Notes: generated from the letters alone by a model not told the origin. A stretch of 64,000 bases of DNA from Pararge aegeria (GCF_905163445.1 NC_053193.1:4402001-4466000); one strand, 5' to 3'; shown: positions 30,804 through 41,600, counted from the stretch's first letter. Translations and numbers: made by a program.

Positions 30804-32914
30804 GTTAACACCTAAGTAATAATGTACAATGAATAATTGTTAGGTAAGGTAAGACCACCAAAGTAAGTTTTGCACCTTTTATTGCGCGGTTATCAGCACA
30901 ATATTTACATGCGCTTTTAATTTTTGAATTTATTTTTATATTTTTCGTGCCATGAAAACAGCACTAAATACTCCAACGTTTAGCACATTTGTGTACACAC
31001 GAGTACCTATCAATGTATGATAGCGAGTTAAAAACACCCTAAAATAAGTGAGTGAGCAGAATTCAAATACGTTTACAAATAATTATTTTATTCTAACTCA
31101 CCCACCTTTTTTACGGGGTTATTAGAATATACGTATGCGTTTTTAATTTTTGGGTTTTTTTAAAATATTTTTTGTGTTATGAGATTAATAATATTAATTA
31201 ATTAAATCTTATATAGTATATTAATTCAATTTTTGGATTATTATTATATTATTCGTGTCAAGAAATTAGAAGTTACAATATATATACAGCGTCAAAAGGT
31301 TTTAATATTTTTCGTCCGTTCTCTTTACTCGTAACCCGAAAATGTGTTACGTACCAAATTTTATGATGATCGGTGAAAGGTTATCCCATAACAGTACCTT
31401 ATTGAAGTAGCCTTTTTAATAATGTGTCACACTGAAAAAAAACCATTTATATACACCTCAGAGATACACAATCGATCATCCAATTTAAACATAGGATGGA
31501 ATACTGTTAACCTAAAAAACATATTTTTGGCAACGCCTACACGTTGTTTGCAGAGCCTGGATAACTAATTTGTAAAAGTGTGTAATAAAATTTCTATTCA
31601 GTTGTACACAATCTCCGAACTAAACTTAATTAATATCCATCTCGTATTTGGAATATGTCATAGTGTATATAGTATTCTACTAGAAAATCTCTTTCATTTG
31701 ATGATGATATTGAGGGAGTTCTGTTATAAAATATAGCTAAGAACCTAACTAAGAAAACACCCGACTGATTCCCCTTTTGAACAAAAAAGGAAATTTAAGT
31801 TAGTTCATCATTCATGGAAGAAGAAAAAAACAACACACAGTAGAGAATAGAAAGAATGTGCAAATTCCGGCGAAGTCGAATAGGTAACCACTTGAGACGA
31901 GAGCGAAATTGTGATACATGGTCATATTTACGTAACCCAAATATGAACCGAATGCTAATGTTTGTAAATACTCTTGTAAAGAAAGAGGTCTGTTGACAAT
32001 GAGAATACAAACACTAAGGTCTGTTAATAATTCGTTTGAGCGTTTGCACTCGAGTTGTATGCGGTGTAGGCACAGAATCTAATTCAGAATGTAGGTTTTC
32101 ATTGTTCTGAGGGTGTCCGTGAACTGTGCATAGAACTGCACAAAGCATATCAGTTTAACGCCTCATCGGCTTCAGCGCGGTAACGAGTGATAACGATATT
32201 GTCCCGTTTACATATAACAAACCATTAAACTGACTGACACCATTGTATTGACAGAAATAAAAATTTGTTTGGAACAAAATAAATTCCAAAAAAAAATTAA
32301 ATAATCATATCGTTTGCAGCAAATGATATGAAAGAAGTGATCAGTCTCATATTTTGCTTGACATGTGAATTTTAAATAAATTACTTAGTATTATGTTAAC
32401 ATAAAGCGTTTTTAAGTATTTATATATTAAAAAAGTTTTTAAAAAGCATTTGTTACAACTGTCTTTTGATTATAAATATTTTCCATAATTATCACAATAA
32501 CACTTGTTATTACAGACTGGCTCACAGTAGCTCTTGCAATACCGAAATCTTATGAAAGAGCCAAAAGACACGTTTTTATACAAGTTGCTATATTCATAGT
32601 GTTTTAGGTTTTTCCGTGTGAAATTACCTGAGCAAGGGGTTATGGGTTCTTTAATATGGTCTTGGATCTAACATTCGTTAAAGTTAGTTGGCACCATGCT
32701 ACCACAGAAAAGCGAGACACCGTGAACGGTGGCATCCTTATGTGGTTGACATTGAGTCAAAACGTAAGAAGCGCTTTTCATCTGTGTTTCTGATAGAAGG
32801 GAAGGTTTAGAAAGCTCTTCCGGCATCCGCGTTCCCTGATACATACAACTTGAAGACAAGAGTAGGCATTTTCTAGGCAAGCGCGGCCCAATTTAGACGC
32901 GTCATTGCCTATAT
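30804..32914. other. No gene; unassigned 2.1 kb
   Basis: The tract near 30855-31140 contains two diverged direct repeats of 'cacctttt(a/t)ttgcg(c)ggttat..ac..gcg(t)tttt' (30878 and 31103). On the minus strand a donor-like CTCAG|gtaatt (about 32628) follows the frame at 32668-32880, but stop codons in all three frames precede it, so I do not call an exon. Confidence 0.35.
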
Positions 32915-33244
32915 AAAAAAAGAAAAAAAACTTTATCGCCGGAGAAGTATAACATTAGAAGTTAAACTTCTCTGGCGTAACAAGATAAAAATCTTTTCAA
33001 ACAAAAATAAACAAGAAATATAAAAAAAATTATCTTTCGCCTTATTCTAAGTTTGTAGAAAAAACGACACTAACAATAGAAAAAAGGTATTGTTTCAATT
33101 ATTGAAAGTCAACTGTCAAACCTTTTTTAGAAAAGCTAAAATGTTGACTATAGCTAACTTGTAACGTGGTGTAAAAATTTACCGTCACCATTTTTCCCTA
33201 ACGCGCCAAAAGAAGTTTAACTTCAAAAACTTGAGATATTTTTA

Positions 33245-33245
<1 letters not shown>
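32915..33245 (-). repeat. Family-E repeat, inverse copy
   Basis: 'aacttctctggcgtaacaag'-ataaaaatc (about 32964) is the inverse of 36670-36720 ('gatttttatcttgttatgcc'). 'cctaacgcgccaaaagaagt' (33197) is the inverse of the start at 19865. The left piece is itself a small stem (cgccggagaagt / acttctctggcg). Confidence 0.5.

Positions 33246-33247
<2 letters not shown>

Positions 33248-33278
<31 letters not shown>
33248..33278 (+). repeat. 31-base poly-T run
   Basis: Uninterrupted T run, directly after the family-E block. It could be the reversed poly-A tail of a retroposed sequence on the minus strand, but no matching body was identified. Its length may vary between reads or assemblies. Confidence 0.85.
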
Positions 33279-33285
<7 letters not shown>

Positions 33286-33340
33286 CCTACTTCTGTCACA
33301 GGCAAGCTCTACAACTACTAAAGATTTTAAATCTATCTTA

Positions 33341-33638
33341 TCTTAATATATATAAATCTCTTGTCACGATGTTTGTCCGCGATGGACTCCTAAACTACTT
33401 AACCGATTTTAAATTAAATTGGCACACCGTGAGCAGTCTGTTCCAACTTAAGAGATAGGATAGTTCAGATTTTTGATTATAGTCGCAATTTTATTTTATT
33501 GCAAATATTTTTTCTATAATTAATTGACAGTCACATGTTATATCTATATAATACTACTATACTAATTTAAGGCTTCGCGATACTGAATGCTTTAAGAATA
33601 CAAAATCAAACGCAGACGAAGTCGCGGGCAACAGCTAG
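33341..33638 (+). mobile_element. Helitron-like element
   Basis: Starts TCTTAATATATATAAATCTC and ends acgaagtcgcgggcaacag-CTAG followed by T. Near the end, 'gcgatactgaatgcttta' and 'caaaatcaaacgcagacgaa' match the copy at 1-327, so the two share a 3' half. It is immediately followed by another element-like start. Confidence 0.7.
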
Positions 33639-33640
33639 TA

Positions 33641-34120
33641 CTAATATATAAATCTATAGAGTTTTTTTACGGTTGTTCCGTTAAAACTATTAAACTATAC
33701 AACCGATTGAATTGAAATTTTGCATCCATGTAGAGGATACATTGACTTAATGGATAGGCTAACTTTTTTATAAGTGTTAAATCTCCGAAGTGTATAGCGG
33801 GGGCGTTAATGATTAGAAAAAATCGTAAAACACTAAATCTTGAATTTTAACTCTTTTAGACATGAAATTTGAACAGAATTTTTTTGGGCTATGTTACGAG
33901 CAAACGAGAATGTATAGAATGAAGTATAAATCACAAAATCGGTTACGGGGGTGCTAATGAAAAAAAATTAAAATTTTATACTAAAATTCCCACAGACTTA
34001 AAATTTAATAAAAGTTTCATGTTTGTTAAATTAAGGTCACTTACTATCAGATTTCGAAACATTTTAGCCCTAGAGGAGATTGTGGGGGCGTTAAAATTAT
34101 TTATATAACTATAATTGTTG
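33641..34120 (+). mobile_element. Probable second Helitron-like element, end unresolved
   Basis: Begins 'ctaatatataaatctataga' directly after the previous element's CTAG-T, with 'ccgttaaaactattaaacta' and 'caaccgattgaattgaaatt' typical of such interiors. I could not place its 3' end. The 34120 limit is a guess from loss of the GC 'gggggcgtt' motifs. Confidence 0.35.
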
Positions 34121-34309
34121 ATAACATCCTAAAGGTTTTTTTATAGTAATAAATGATGGACCAAGCTAACCTAATGGTTAGTGAAAAACCATAATTTGTT
34201 ACATAAACAGAGGAACACTTTGAATGCCATGCAAGGAACACATCCTATTAAATGACACCCTTCGGACTGGAACGCAGCTTAGCAGCTTAAATAGGCATGC
34301 GGGTAGTAG

Positions 34310-34372
34310 GGACTTCCCTGGACAAGCTTGGCCACAAAATGCTTTAATAGGTACTACTACTAATATTTTAAG
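34310..34372 (-). repeat. Family-K fragment
   Basis: 'gggacttccctggacaagct' and 'aggtactactac' are the reverse of the family-K start (25425-25460). Both ends are truncated. Confidence 0.4.
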
Positions 34373-34485
34373 TGCGGAAGAGTCTATGTAAGATTTGCAG
34401 TCAATGATTGCAACTATCTATAATTTCCAAATAATACTGGTTGCCTCTGGAACTAGGAGGGACATCTTTAGTGCTAAAACTCATA

Positions 34486-34651
34486 TCTATATATATAAAA
34501 ATGTTATGTTGGTTTGTGTACGCTTCAAAAACTCAAAAAGTTCTGCATCGGGCTGAAATTTTAGCATGATATATAATGCGCATCAAGGATCTATTTTTCT
34601 CAACCATTCAATCACAATGTGCCACAGCGAAGCGTGGCAGGGTACAACTAG
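34486..34651 (+). mobile_element. Short Helitron-like element with 3' hairpin
   Basis: Starts TCTATATATATAAAAATG and ends gccacagcgaagcgtggcag followed by ggtacaa-CTAG and T. The 3' end forms a clean stem gccac/gtggc about 10 bases before CTAG, a typical Helitron terminator. Only 166 bp long. Confidence 0.7.
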
Positions 34652-35171
34652 TTCACTCATATTCCTACTCACTCAATCAATCAATTATACATTTTCTGGT
34701 AAATAATTTCGGCTCATATTTTTTTGATTTGACGTAATATGTCGAACAAGGGTCGTTATTTGAATTTGATTGGTGAATATTAATTGACACCTTGATTTGT
34801 AAAGGGTCAATTTAAACGAGGATTCGGATGAGAAGTTATTAATGTTTTCGTTATTGGTGATTTTAACGAACTTTGTAAAAAGGGAGAGGTTTTTAGATTT
34901 TTGTATGAAAGCCTTCGAGGTTTCTCGAACGATTTGCATGATTGTCTTCATTTGAAAGAAAAATCTTTTGAATAGACCCCGTTAAATTGCAATAACTTTT
35001 TTTTTCTACAGAATGACCCTTGACTGAAATCTCACCTGATGATATCCCTACCGTGCCCAATGGCAAGTTATAAACGAGTTCATACTATAAATCGTTTTTG
35101 TCAGTAGGTTGGCAGCTAGCCACGTCCCAAACCTCGAAGTAGCTTAATAAAAAAAAAACCCGTAGACGATG
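34652..35171. other. Unassigned; minus-strand 88-codon ORF not supported
   Basis: The minus frame at 34685-34951 is Asn/Ser/Thr-rich and AT-driven, with no splice context. After it, 'tcacctgatgatatccctac' looks like dispersed-repeat sequence. Confidence 0.3.
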
Positions 35172-35220
35172 AAAAGTAGCTCGTCCAAAAGATGAACGAT
35201 CTTTTGGACGAGCTACTTTT
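35172..35220. repeat. Perfect 22-bp palindrome, 5-base loop
   Basis: 35172-35193 is the exact reverse complement of 35199-35220, with loop gaacg. The arm is GC-balanced (aaaagtagctcgtccaaaag...), unlike typical AT-rich slippage hairpins. No relative was found in the window. Confidence 0.9.
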
Positions 35221-35379
35221 TTCATATTTTCTAATATATTTATTCAAATTCAATTTCGCAACTGATAGAAGAAATGATATACGCGTGTCTTAATCTAATT
35301 TTCTTGTCTGTCAAACACTTGACGTAGTCAAATAAAATATTCCTCCAAACCATGTTAGCAGTTAGAATTTTTTTTTACG

Positions 35380-35593
35380 AACTCTCTGGCGCAGAGGTGA
35401 GCGGAGTAGATTTCATTGGAGGTCCCGGATTTGATTCCCGAAAGGGGCAATTTGGAAATTTTGAATTTTCTCGAGTCTGGTCTGGCGTGGCTAGAGCCCT
35501 ACCACCAAGAAAGGACGTGCCGCTAAGCGATTCAGCGTTCCGGTACGATGTCGCGTAGTATCCGATTCGGGGTATGGGCTTAATATACCTAAC
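35380..35593 (+). mobile_element. SINE-H copy, 3'-truncated
   Basis: 'tctctggcgcagaggtgagc' and 'cggatttgattcccgaaagg' form the tRNA-like head. 'cgtgccgctaagcgattcag', 'cgttccggtacgatgtcgcg' and 'gtatgggcttaatatacc' follow. It is cut at 35593, where a SINE-A head begins. Confidence 0.75.
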
Positions 35594-35677
35594 TGATGGC
35601 CGATTTGCGCCCACAGTGGGCAATCTAGGTTATGGGTTCGATTCCCACAACTGGAAAATGTTTGTGCGATGAACACG
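35594..35677 (+). mobile_element. SINE-A head fragment
   Basis: 'tgatggccgatttgcgccca', 'gttatgggttcgattcccac' and 'ctggaaaatgtttgtgcgat' are only the first ~85 bp of the family. It replaces the 3' part of the preceding SINE-H, giving a chimera. Confidence 0.7.
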
Positions 35678-35705
35678 TTATATTAAAATAGGTTTGGTCT
35701 CTATT

Positions 35706-35757
35706 CAAAGCCTCCCATTAGACACGTCCGGAGAAAATCCAGAAATTATAAATTGCC
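35706..35757 (-). mobile_element. SINE-H fragment, inverse
   Basis: 'gcctcccattagacacgtcc' and 'ggagaaaatccagaaattat' are the reverse of the 'aatttctgaattttcgctgg' zone of SINE-H. Confidence 0.5.
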
Positions 35758-35954
35758 AAATCGTCGTAAAAAAGTCGTCAAAATTACATCAAATCAGCTT
35801 AGCTTACCAGCTATTACTGCTATTAGGCGGCCTTATCGCTATGTAAAAGTATGTGAGCTAGCAAGACGCGGGTGTGCAGTGAGACGTGCGCGGGGCGTTT
35901 TCACTGTTTTTGGACACAACGCACTGCATACAATAATGGTTAAATGAGGGTTCT

Positions 35955-36020
35955 GAACGTTAATTCTTAAAATAAGGCATATAACTCCGAAAACATAGAG
36001 ATGCGATTCGGGAATCGTAC
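35955..36020 (-). mobile_element. SINE-B fragment, inverse
   Basis: 'ttcttaaaataaggcatata'-actccg and 'agatgcgattcgggaatc' correspond to the reversed 'gttatgtgcgttttaagcaa' and B-box region. Confidence 0.4.
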
Positions 36021-36294
36021 TTATTTGTGTTGTGAGCTGTAAAATGTAACATCTTTTACGCACTAAAAGAAAAACCGTGTTTCTATTAGTGATGTTCGAG
36101 ATTGTTCTTGATCGATGCGTGACGTATCTTATTTTATCTACTCATCTCAAGCAACGTCCTCGAATTATTTTAGCTAAGGTATGCAATTCGTAAAACGCGG
36201 CATGGGGGATCGATCGATTTTACACGGTAAATGTGTGACAGACTTTCGGTAAATTAGTTATCGTGTATAGTCGTTAGTTAAAAGTTAAAGCAAT

Positions 36295-36725
36295 AGTTGT
36301 TTTTTTTTTGAAGTTTTACTTCTTTAGCGGATTTAGGAAAAAATCATGGGAGTGCAATTATACGATGTAACGAAATGCGCGCGCACATGGTTACACGATT
36401 TTAACAGGATGAAAGTAGTTGCGAAACCAAGTGACTTTTTACGATGCGCGCGCACACCGTCACGAAAAACCGACACCCGATAGCTATATTCGACATTTTA
36501 GTTTTTCAAAAAAGGTTTGAACGAAAAGTTTAATCGGAGTCTGTGGGCTCGTTCCGGTGATTTACTTGATACAATGGTACAAAATTCAAACATTTTAATG
36601 CGTTATAATAGAACTATAATAGAAAATGTAGTTTCCTCTACAAGTGTAGCATAATATTTTAACAATATTTTTTGATAAGATTTTTATCTTGTTATGCCAA
36701 AGAAGTATAACTTCTAACGTGTGTA
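36295..36725 (+). repeat. Family-E repeat, long copy
   Basis: 'gaagttttacttctttagcg' at the left, 'aaatgcgcgcgcacatggtt' and 'tttttacgatgcgcgcgcac' inside, and 'gatttttatcttgttatgcc'-aaagaagtata at the right. The gcgcgcgc block appears twice in about 65 bp. The right end abuts a family-D copy. Confidence 0.55.
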
Positions 36726-36898
36726 CATATAGGGTACACTGTCGAGGATCTGTTCAGTGTGGAGTATAAGGTTTGAAGAAATTATACAAAAACCATACAG
36801 ATTCACCTGTTTTTCGCGGAGTAGGTATAGCAAATTAAGCTTAATTTTCATTATATATCATGGAATTCCGCAAAGAAACCCTGCTTCTATCCAATATT
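36726..36898 (-). mobile_element. Family-D element, half copy
   Basis: 'tagggtacactgtcgaggat', 'ctgttcagtgtggagtataa', 'attaagcttaattttcatta' and 'cctgcttctatccaatattt' mark the inverse half. The terminus aatattt is intact at 36898. Confidence 0.7.
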
Positions 36899-39423
36899 TA
36901 ATGGCTTACCTCAAACTGGACTCGGTCTTCTTTGTCAATTGAGACCTACCTCAATATTACAGCATCTTACTTCATCTAGTGAAGGCATGTTTAGAGCTGA
37001 GATATTAGAAGTATAGCCACTGAATAATATAATAATAATAATACCTACTATCTACACCCTTATTGTGAACAGCCAGCGAAATGTGATTCTTCATTTATAC
37101 CACTCCATATGAAATGAAGTCTAAATTCAGTTATTCTACTTGTTCATTCGAATTTATACACAACAAAAGAAGTTTGGTATGATTTCTCAATATTGTTGGG
37201 AGAGCTGTAATATAATTTTATATGAAGAATAAAACTTGAGAATAACAATTTTGGTGCTTTGTCTACAACTTTATAATCGTAACAAAATTACGACACTTTA
37301 AAAATACACATGAGTAAAGTCAAGTGGTTTTTGAATATACTCGTACCTATTGTCCGAATTGTAAGCAGAGTTTAAAAAGAAAAAAAGCACCTACACCTGG
37401 CACATTAATTCATGGGTAAGGTTATTTTACGTAGAACACTGGTCAAGTTAAGTTTTTATAAATTTTAGGTTTCTGCTTTTTCTTCGCCTTCTGGAGAAGA
37501 AGCAATCTATGCAAAAAAGTGCTTGCAAAAAGCTTAAATAAATGAAAAGTAATTGCAACATTTTAAACGCATTAGTTGATATTTAAAAATAAACTGGCTT
37601 TTTGAAGTTTGAAGGTTTGCCTATAGTGCTTCTGTCATTTGAATAATTTTTAAGCATAGAGTATTTCTTGATTATTAAAAATATAATAGGTAATTGTGTC
37701 GTATTTATTCAAAGAGAATAAATTACCGTGTACACTTATTTCATAAATATACAGAATAATAAAACTAGGTTGTCCCTACCGCAAATAAGGACGGTTCATT
37801 TATCCGTACATTGCTGATGTGACCTCCATCAAAGGATTTGTCGAGATACCTACGACTTATGCCGGATTTATATTAAAAAGGTGTTTTATTTTATACTCTG
37901 TGTGAGGGTACACATTTATTCTACTTTTCTTGTGTTTATATCCTCTTTATTTCACACATTCTAGTTTGTATCCTCTTTGTTTGTTATTTAAACCGAGGTT
38001 AATGGAGGACGCTGTTACCGATATGAATATTTGCTACCGGATCCCGAATTTCAGGGTTAAACTCAACTGATGGGAAGAAAAACTCAACAGCTACTGTTAA
38101 GTTTTCCTGACAATGCATTTTCAGTACCAGTCTAGAGTTAGTATATTCGCCTTGCCCCCCCTCGTGCTTCGGAGAGCATGTTTAACCCATTATTATTATC
38201 ACTGAAATGTGTCAATAATCGGTCGGCACGTCAATCAGTTTCGGAGCAGCTTAAGCTAATCATTTTCTTATAAAGCTATAAATGATGTTAATGATACATA
38301 TAGGTACTAGGAGTACATACATTTTAAGATCCAAAACTTATAAATATATTGCAAAGCAAATACCTACAAGTACAAATATTGCGAGCATTCGAAACGCGAA
38401 TATTCCTTCTAGTTTTCGACCTTTATGTATGATATTTGAATTGGGACGACATGACAGGACTGTGGGGCCAGGGAATTCACATCGTGATTTAGGAGTAAGC
38501 TCCAATTATATTATTCAAATACGAAGTAATATGTAATAATATTATGAATCACAAATTACGTGATATTTTATAAAAGATAATTTAAAAATAAATAAATAAA
38601 AAATCTTGTTTAAAATCACACATGTGTCACGTTGTTTATTGTCGCACACCTAATGGTATGAAATATATTATATTTTATTAAATATATTATATATTATTAT
38701 ATTTCCGGTATTTTGTTTTTCTTTATGCATCAAAAAAATTTTAACCCCAAATTACCACCCTACCCCGCGCACCTTTTTTTATTTCGCACTTTCAATTTTG
38801 TTTTTGATCCCCACAAATTATCAATATATATTAATTACATAAGTTATTATGTATTTAACTAAAAATAACTTATATGGCAGAACTACGATTGTCGCGTCAG
38901 CTATTTGTAGATAATTTATAGTTGAACTCAGCCAAACTGAAACCAGCCAGTGTTTTTGAGGACATTCGAGGACTAAAACTATTTGACGTGAGACAGTCTA
39001 CGAGTGCATTGTAAGGGGTAAATTTTTATTTTAAAAAAGCCTTTAATACAACTTGTAAACAATGTTGAACAAGTTGTATTAAAGGACAAAGTTGTACATT
39101 AAACTCCATGACCGATCATATAGCTTCACCCTGATGTAACGGACATCCTGTGAAACATAGCTTCTTTTATTACCTCTACGTTGTTAAACGGACAATGTCC
39201 GCTACAAACATTAATTTTAATTCCACCCTGCGGCACAGGGATGCTTTGACCCTATAATAAGGTCTCGGGGCAAGGGTCACCGTTACGACAGCTTACTAAT
39301 TAACTTTTTCCCTCTCAATTAAAAATTAATTTTTGACAGTAAATGCATGCAATAACGCCTTTGTTGCCTACACACGACTATCCCACTAGAATGTAACGAA
39401 TGAATCCATAAAGATAACATACA
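36899..39423. other. No gene; LINE fragment and AT-rich tracts
   Basis: 'ccccctcgtgcttcggagag'-catg (about 38157) followed by 'tcggtcggcacgtcaatcag' resembles a LINE 3' segment common in Lepidoptera. A 17-bp perfect inverted repeat (39040-39056 / 39069-39085, 12-base loop) lies near 39.05 kb. 38580-38710 is very AT-rich. The 84-codon ORF at 38282 has no support. Confidence 0.4.
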
Positions 39424-39650
39424 CTCGGAAGGGTTTAGGCCGTAGTCCACTACGCTAGCCAAATATGGATTGAAGTGGATAGTCTTAATAATAAAAAGTG
39501 TTAAACTGTGAAGACTTCTCAGATCAAGACTCCTACACGACATGTCACATTAGTATCCTCTCATAATGAAAAGGCCGGCAAACTTTGGACTGATAGACAG
39601 ACGCCTTTGAGAACATTATGCATGAACTTAAATCCATGCAGGAACCTTAG
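39424..39650 (-). mobile_element. SINE-B copy, left portion, disrupted
   Basis: 'ggccgtagtccactacgcta' (39439), then a partial repeat of the same zone from about 39563 ('aatgaaaaggccggcaaact', 'cctttgagaacattatgcat', 'ccatgcagg'). A SINE-A follows at 39652 and the SINE-B continues at 39882. The internal duplication hints at two overlapping SINE-B pieces. Confidence 0.55.
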
Positions 39651-39651
39651 T

Positions 39652-39878
39652 TGACGGCCGACTGGCGCAGTGGGCAGCGACCCTGCTTTCTGAGTCCAAG
39701 GCTGTGGGTTCGATTTCCACTACTGGAAAATGTTTATATATATAATCTAAGTATTTATGTATATTATTCATAAAAATATTCATCAGTTATCTTAGTACCC
39801 ATAACACAGGCTACGCTTACTTTGGGGCTAGATGGCGATGTGTGTATTGTTGCAGTATATTTATTTAGTATATTTATG
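39652..39878 (+). mobile_element. SINE-A copy inserted in SINE-B
   Basis: 'tgacggccgactggcgcagt', 'gtgggttcgatttccactac', 'cttactttggggctagatgg' and a short TTTA tail. About 40 bp in the middle (gatgaacatgaatg.. region) is deleted ('aaaatgttta-tatatataat'). Confidence 0.8.
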
Positions 39879-39881
39879 TAT

Positions 39882-40035
39882 GGAGAACTCTCAAGCATGC
39901 AGGTTTCCTCACGATGTTTTCCTCAACCGTGGAACAAGTGATCTTTTATATGCTTAAAACATTAGGAAAGATACACGCGCGAGCTTGGATTCATCCTCGA
40001 ACCCGAAAGTGAAGTCGGCTATCACCGCTAAGACC
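39882..40035 (-). mobile_element. SINE-B copy, head portion
   Basis: 'ggagaactctcaagcatgca', 'ggtttcctcacgatgttttc', 'ctcgaacccgaaagtgaagt' and 'cggctatcaccgct' complete the element in reverse orientation. The tRNA-like head is at 40020-40035. Confidence 0.7.
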
Positions 40036-40045
40036 ATACCCTGTG

Positions 40046-40070
40046 CATACCCTCTATGCACGACATTGAC
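40046..40070. mobile_element. Family-F MITE end fragment
   Basis: 'ataccctctatgcacgacat'-tg matches the right terminal repeat of family F with one mismatch. The rest of the element is absent. Confidence 0.45.
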
Positions 40071-40144
40071 CGCTAGTAGTTATAAGAATCCATATCTTCA
40101 AACCACTGAATTTTAAAGAAGTTTTAGAATCGGAAGTCTTCTTT

Positions 40145-40399
40145 TAAATAAATAAATAAATAAATATACTACGACAATACACACATCGCCATCTAGCCCC
40201 AAAGTAAGCATAGCTTGTGTTATGGGTACAAAGATGACTGATGAATAATATACATAAATACTTATAATATACATATAAACACCCATACACTGAAAAACAC
40301 TTATGTTCATCACACAAACATTTTCCAGTTGTGAGAATCGAACCCACGGCCTTGGACTCAGAAAGCAGGGTCGCTGCCCACTGCGCTAGTCGGCCGTCA
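40145..40399 (-). mobile_element. SINE-A copy, full length
   Basis: TTTATT-type tail at the left, 'ccatctagccccaaagtaag', 'gtgagaatcgaacccacggc' and the complete reversed head 'tgcgctagtcggccgtcaa'. The head end is mirrored by the adjacent sequence (see the palindrome at 40392). Confidence 0.85.
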
Positions 40400-40422
40400 A
40401 AAATTTTAAATTTTTGACGGCC
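40392..40422. repeat. 15-bp palindrome at a SINE-A 5' end
   Basis: ggccgtcaaaaattt (40392-40406), one base t, then aaatttttgacggcc (40408-40422). The right arm repeats the first bases of SINE-A (ttgacggcc) in the opposite orientation, as if a second head had begun there. Confidence 0.85.
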
Positions 40423-40490
40423 TTTTAAAATGAACATACGTAAGTATTATCCGATACAAAAATTATAATACAGTTTGTAATATTTTTGTA

Positions 40491-40761
40491 TTGTCTCATA
40501 AGTAAAGAACCTGTCGAATATGTATTCATAACTAGATCAAAACCCCAAAATAGACGCTAGTTATTTTTTTTGAATATGTTAATTAGAATTTCCGCCATAA
40601 AATATATTTGCGATTCCTTTTCATATAGAGCTTTTAATTTGTTCTTACCGTCTCATAAATAAAGTAACTGTCGATTGTTTAACCCTAAAATAGGCGCTAT
40701 GTAAACTTTTTTTTATGTATATGTGATAATTGGAGTTTCCGCCATGGAATAGAATTGCGAA
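40491..40761 (+). repeat. Diverged direct repeat (~120 bp, twice)
   Basis: 40491-40617 and 40650-40761 share 'gtctcata(a)', 'gtaaag', 'ctgtcga', 'aaccc(c)aaaata(g/g)(a/g)cgct', 'tttttt' and 'tttccgccat', in the same order. It is a low-identity tandem duplication of unknown origin. Confidence 0.6.
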
Positions 40762-41129
40762 GCCGTCAGATCGTCGGGGCCTGTCATTCCCATACAAACA
40801 TATTAATGAGGGTCAAAGGATAAGAGGAAAGGTTTGCTTTTGAAAATTTATGCTTACGCTAAGGAATCCTGTCCAAGGAAGATACCTGAAGGGTAAAGTG
40901 GTAGTTAAAATCCTTTTCACACTGAAATTGTTAATGTTTCAGATTTTACGCAGACACATTAGGGTGTAAGTTATATAAGCGGGCAATCGCGAGTTTTGAC
41001 GACCTCACACATTGATAACCTTTCAAAGTTTATCATTTTCTACTATCAGTCCAGAAATACTGACGCTACTAACTTTCAATGCATTAAACTTGATTTTTTT
41101 ATAGTATTGTTATTTGTTAAATAAAATTG

Positions 41130-41464
41130 GAGTGTCTGTTTGTAATATTAAAAATAACCGTTTTCACTACATGTATATGAATATACATACGTTACAAACA
41201 CCAAAATAATAGTTTTTACAATTTTTGTCCGTCTGTCTGTCTGTTCCGGCTAATCTCGGAAATGGCCGGACCGAACCTGACGGAACTTTTACCGGTAGCT
41301 GATGTAATAAGGAGTAACATAAGCCACGTTTAATTTATAAAAAAAAATTATATCATCGTGAGGTAAAAAAATTAAGGACACCTAAACAAAAGTTTATCGG
41401 AAAACACAACTAAAAAACCAGATTTGAAGACCAAAACAAACGCGAAGTCGTGGGCAACAGCTAG
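41130..41464 (+). mobile_element. Helitron-like element, 5' end unclear
   Basis: Ends 'acgcgaagtcgtgggcaaca'-gCTAG followed by T. The interior 'ccgtctgtctgtctgttccg' and 'aaatggccggaccgaacctg' is typical. The start is somewhere near 'ggagtgtctgtttgtaatat', but no clear TC terminus was found. Confidence 0.55.
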
Positions 41465-41484
41465 TTCTATATGAAATACTTACA

Positions 41485-41600
41485 TCAGTAAGAATTTTGA
41501 GACGTTACGTATCCACAAATAATGACTTTTCCACCGTGGCAGTAAAGTCATTAGAAGCAGACATACTAACAAACCAGTGCACTGGTTCAAAAGGCATATT
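41485..41600 (+). mobile_element. Family-M fragment, weak
   Basis: 'ttgagacgttacgtatccac', 'cttttccaccgtggcagtaa' and 'gcactggttcaaaaggcata' loosely follow 26420-26500. Confidence 0.35.

Noticed and set aside
32625..32880. Possible minus-strand exon with a strong donor (CTCAG|gtaatt)
   Set aside because: All three frames have stop codons between the open frame and the donor. An untranslated exon cannot be excluded, but nothing supports it.
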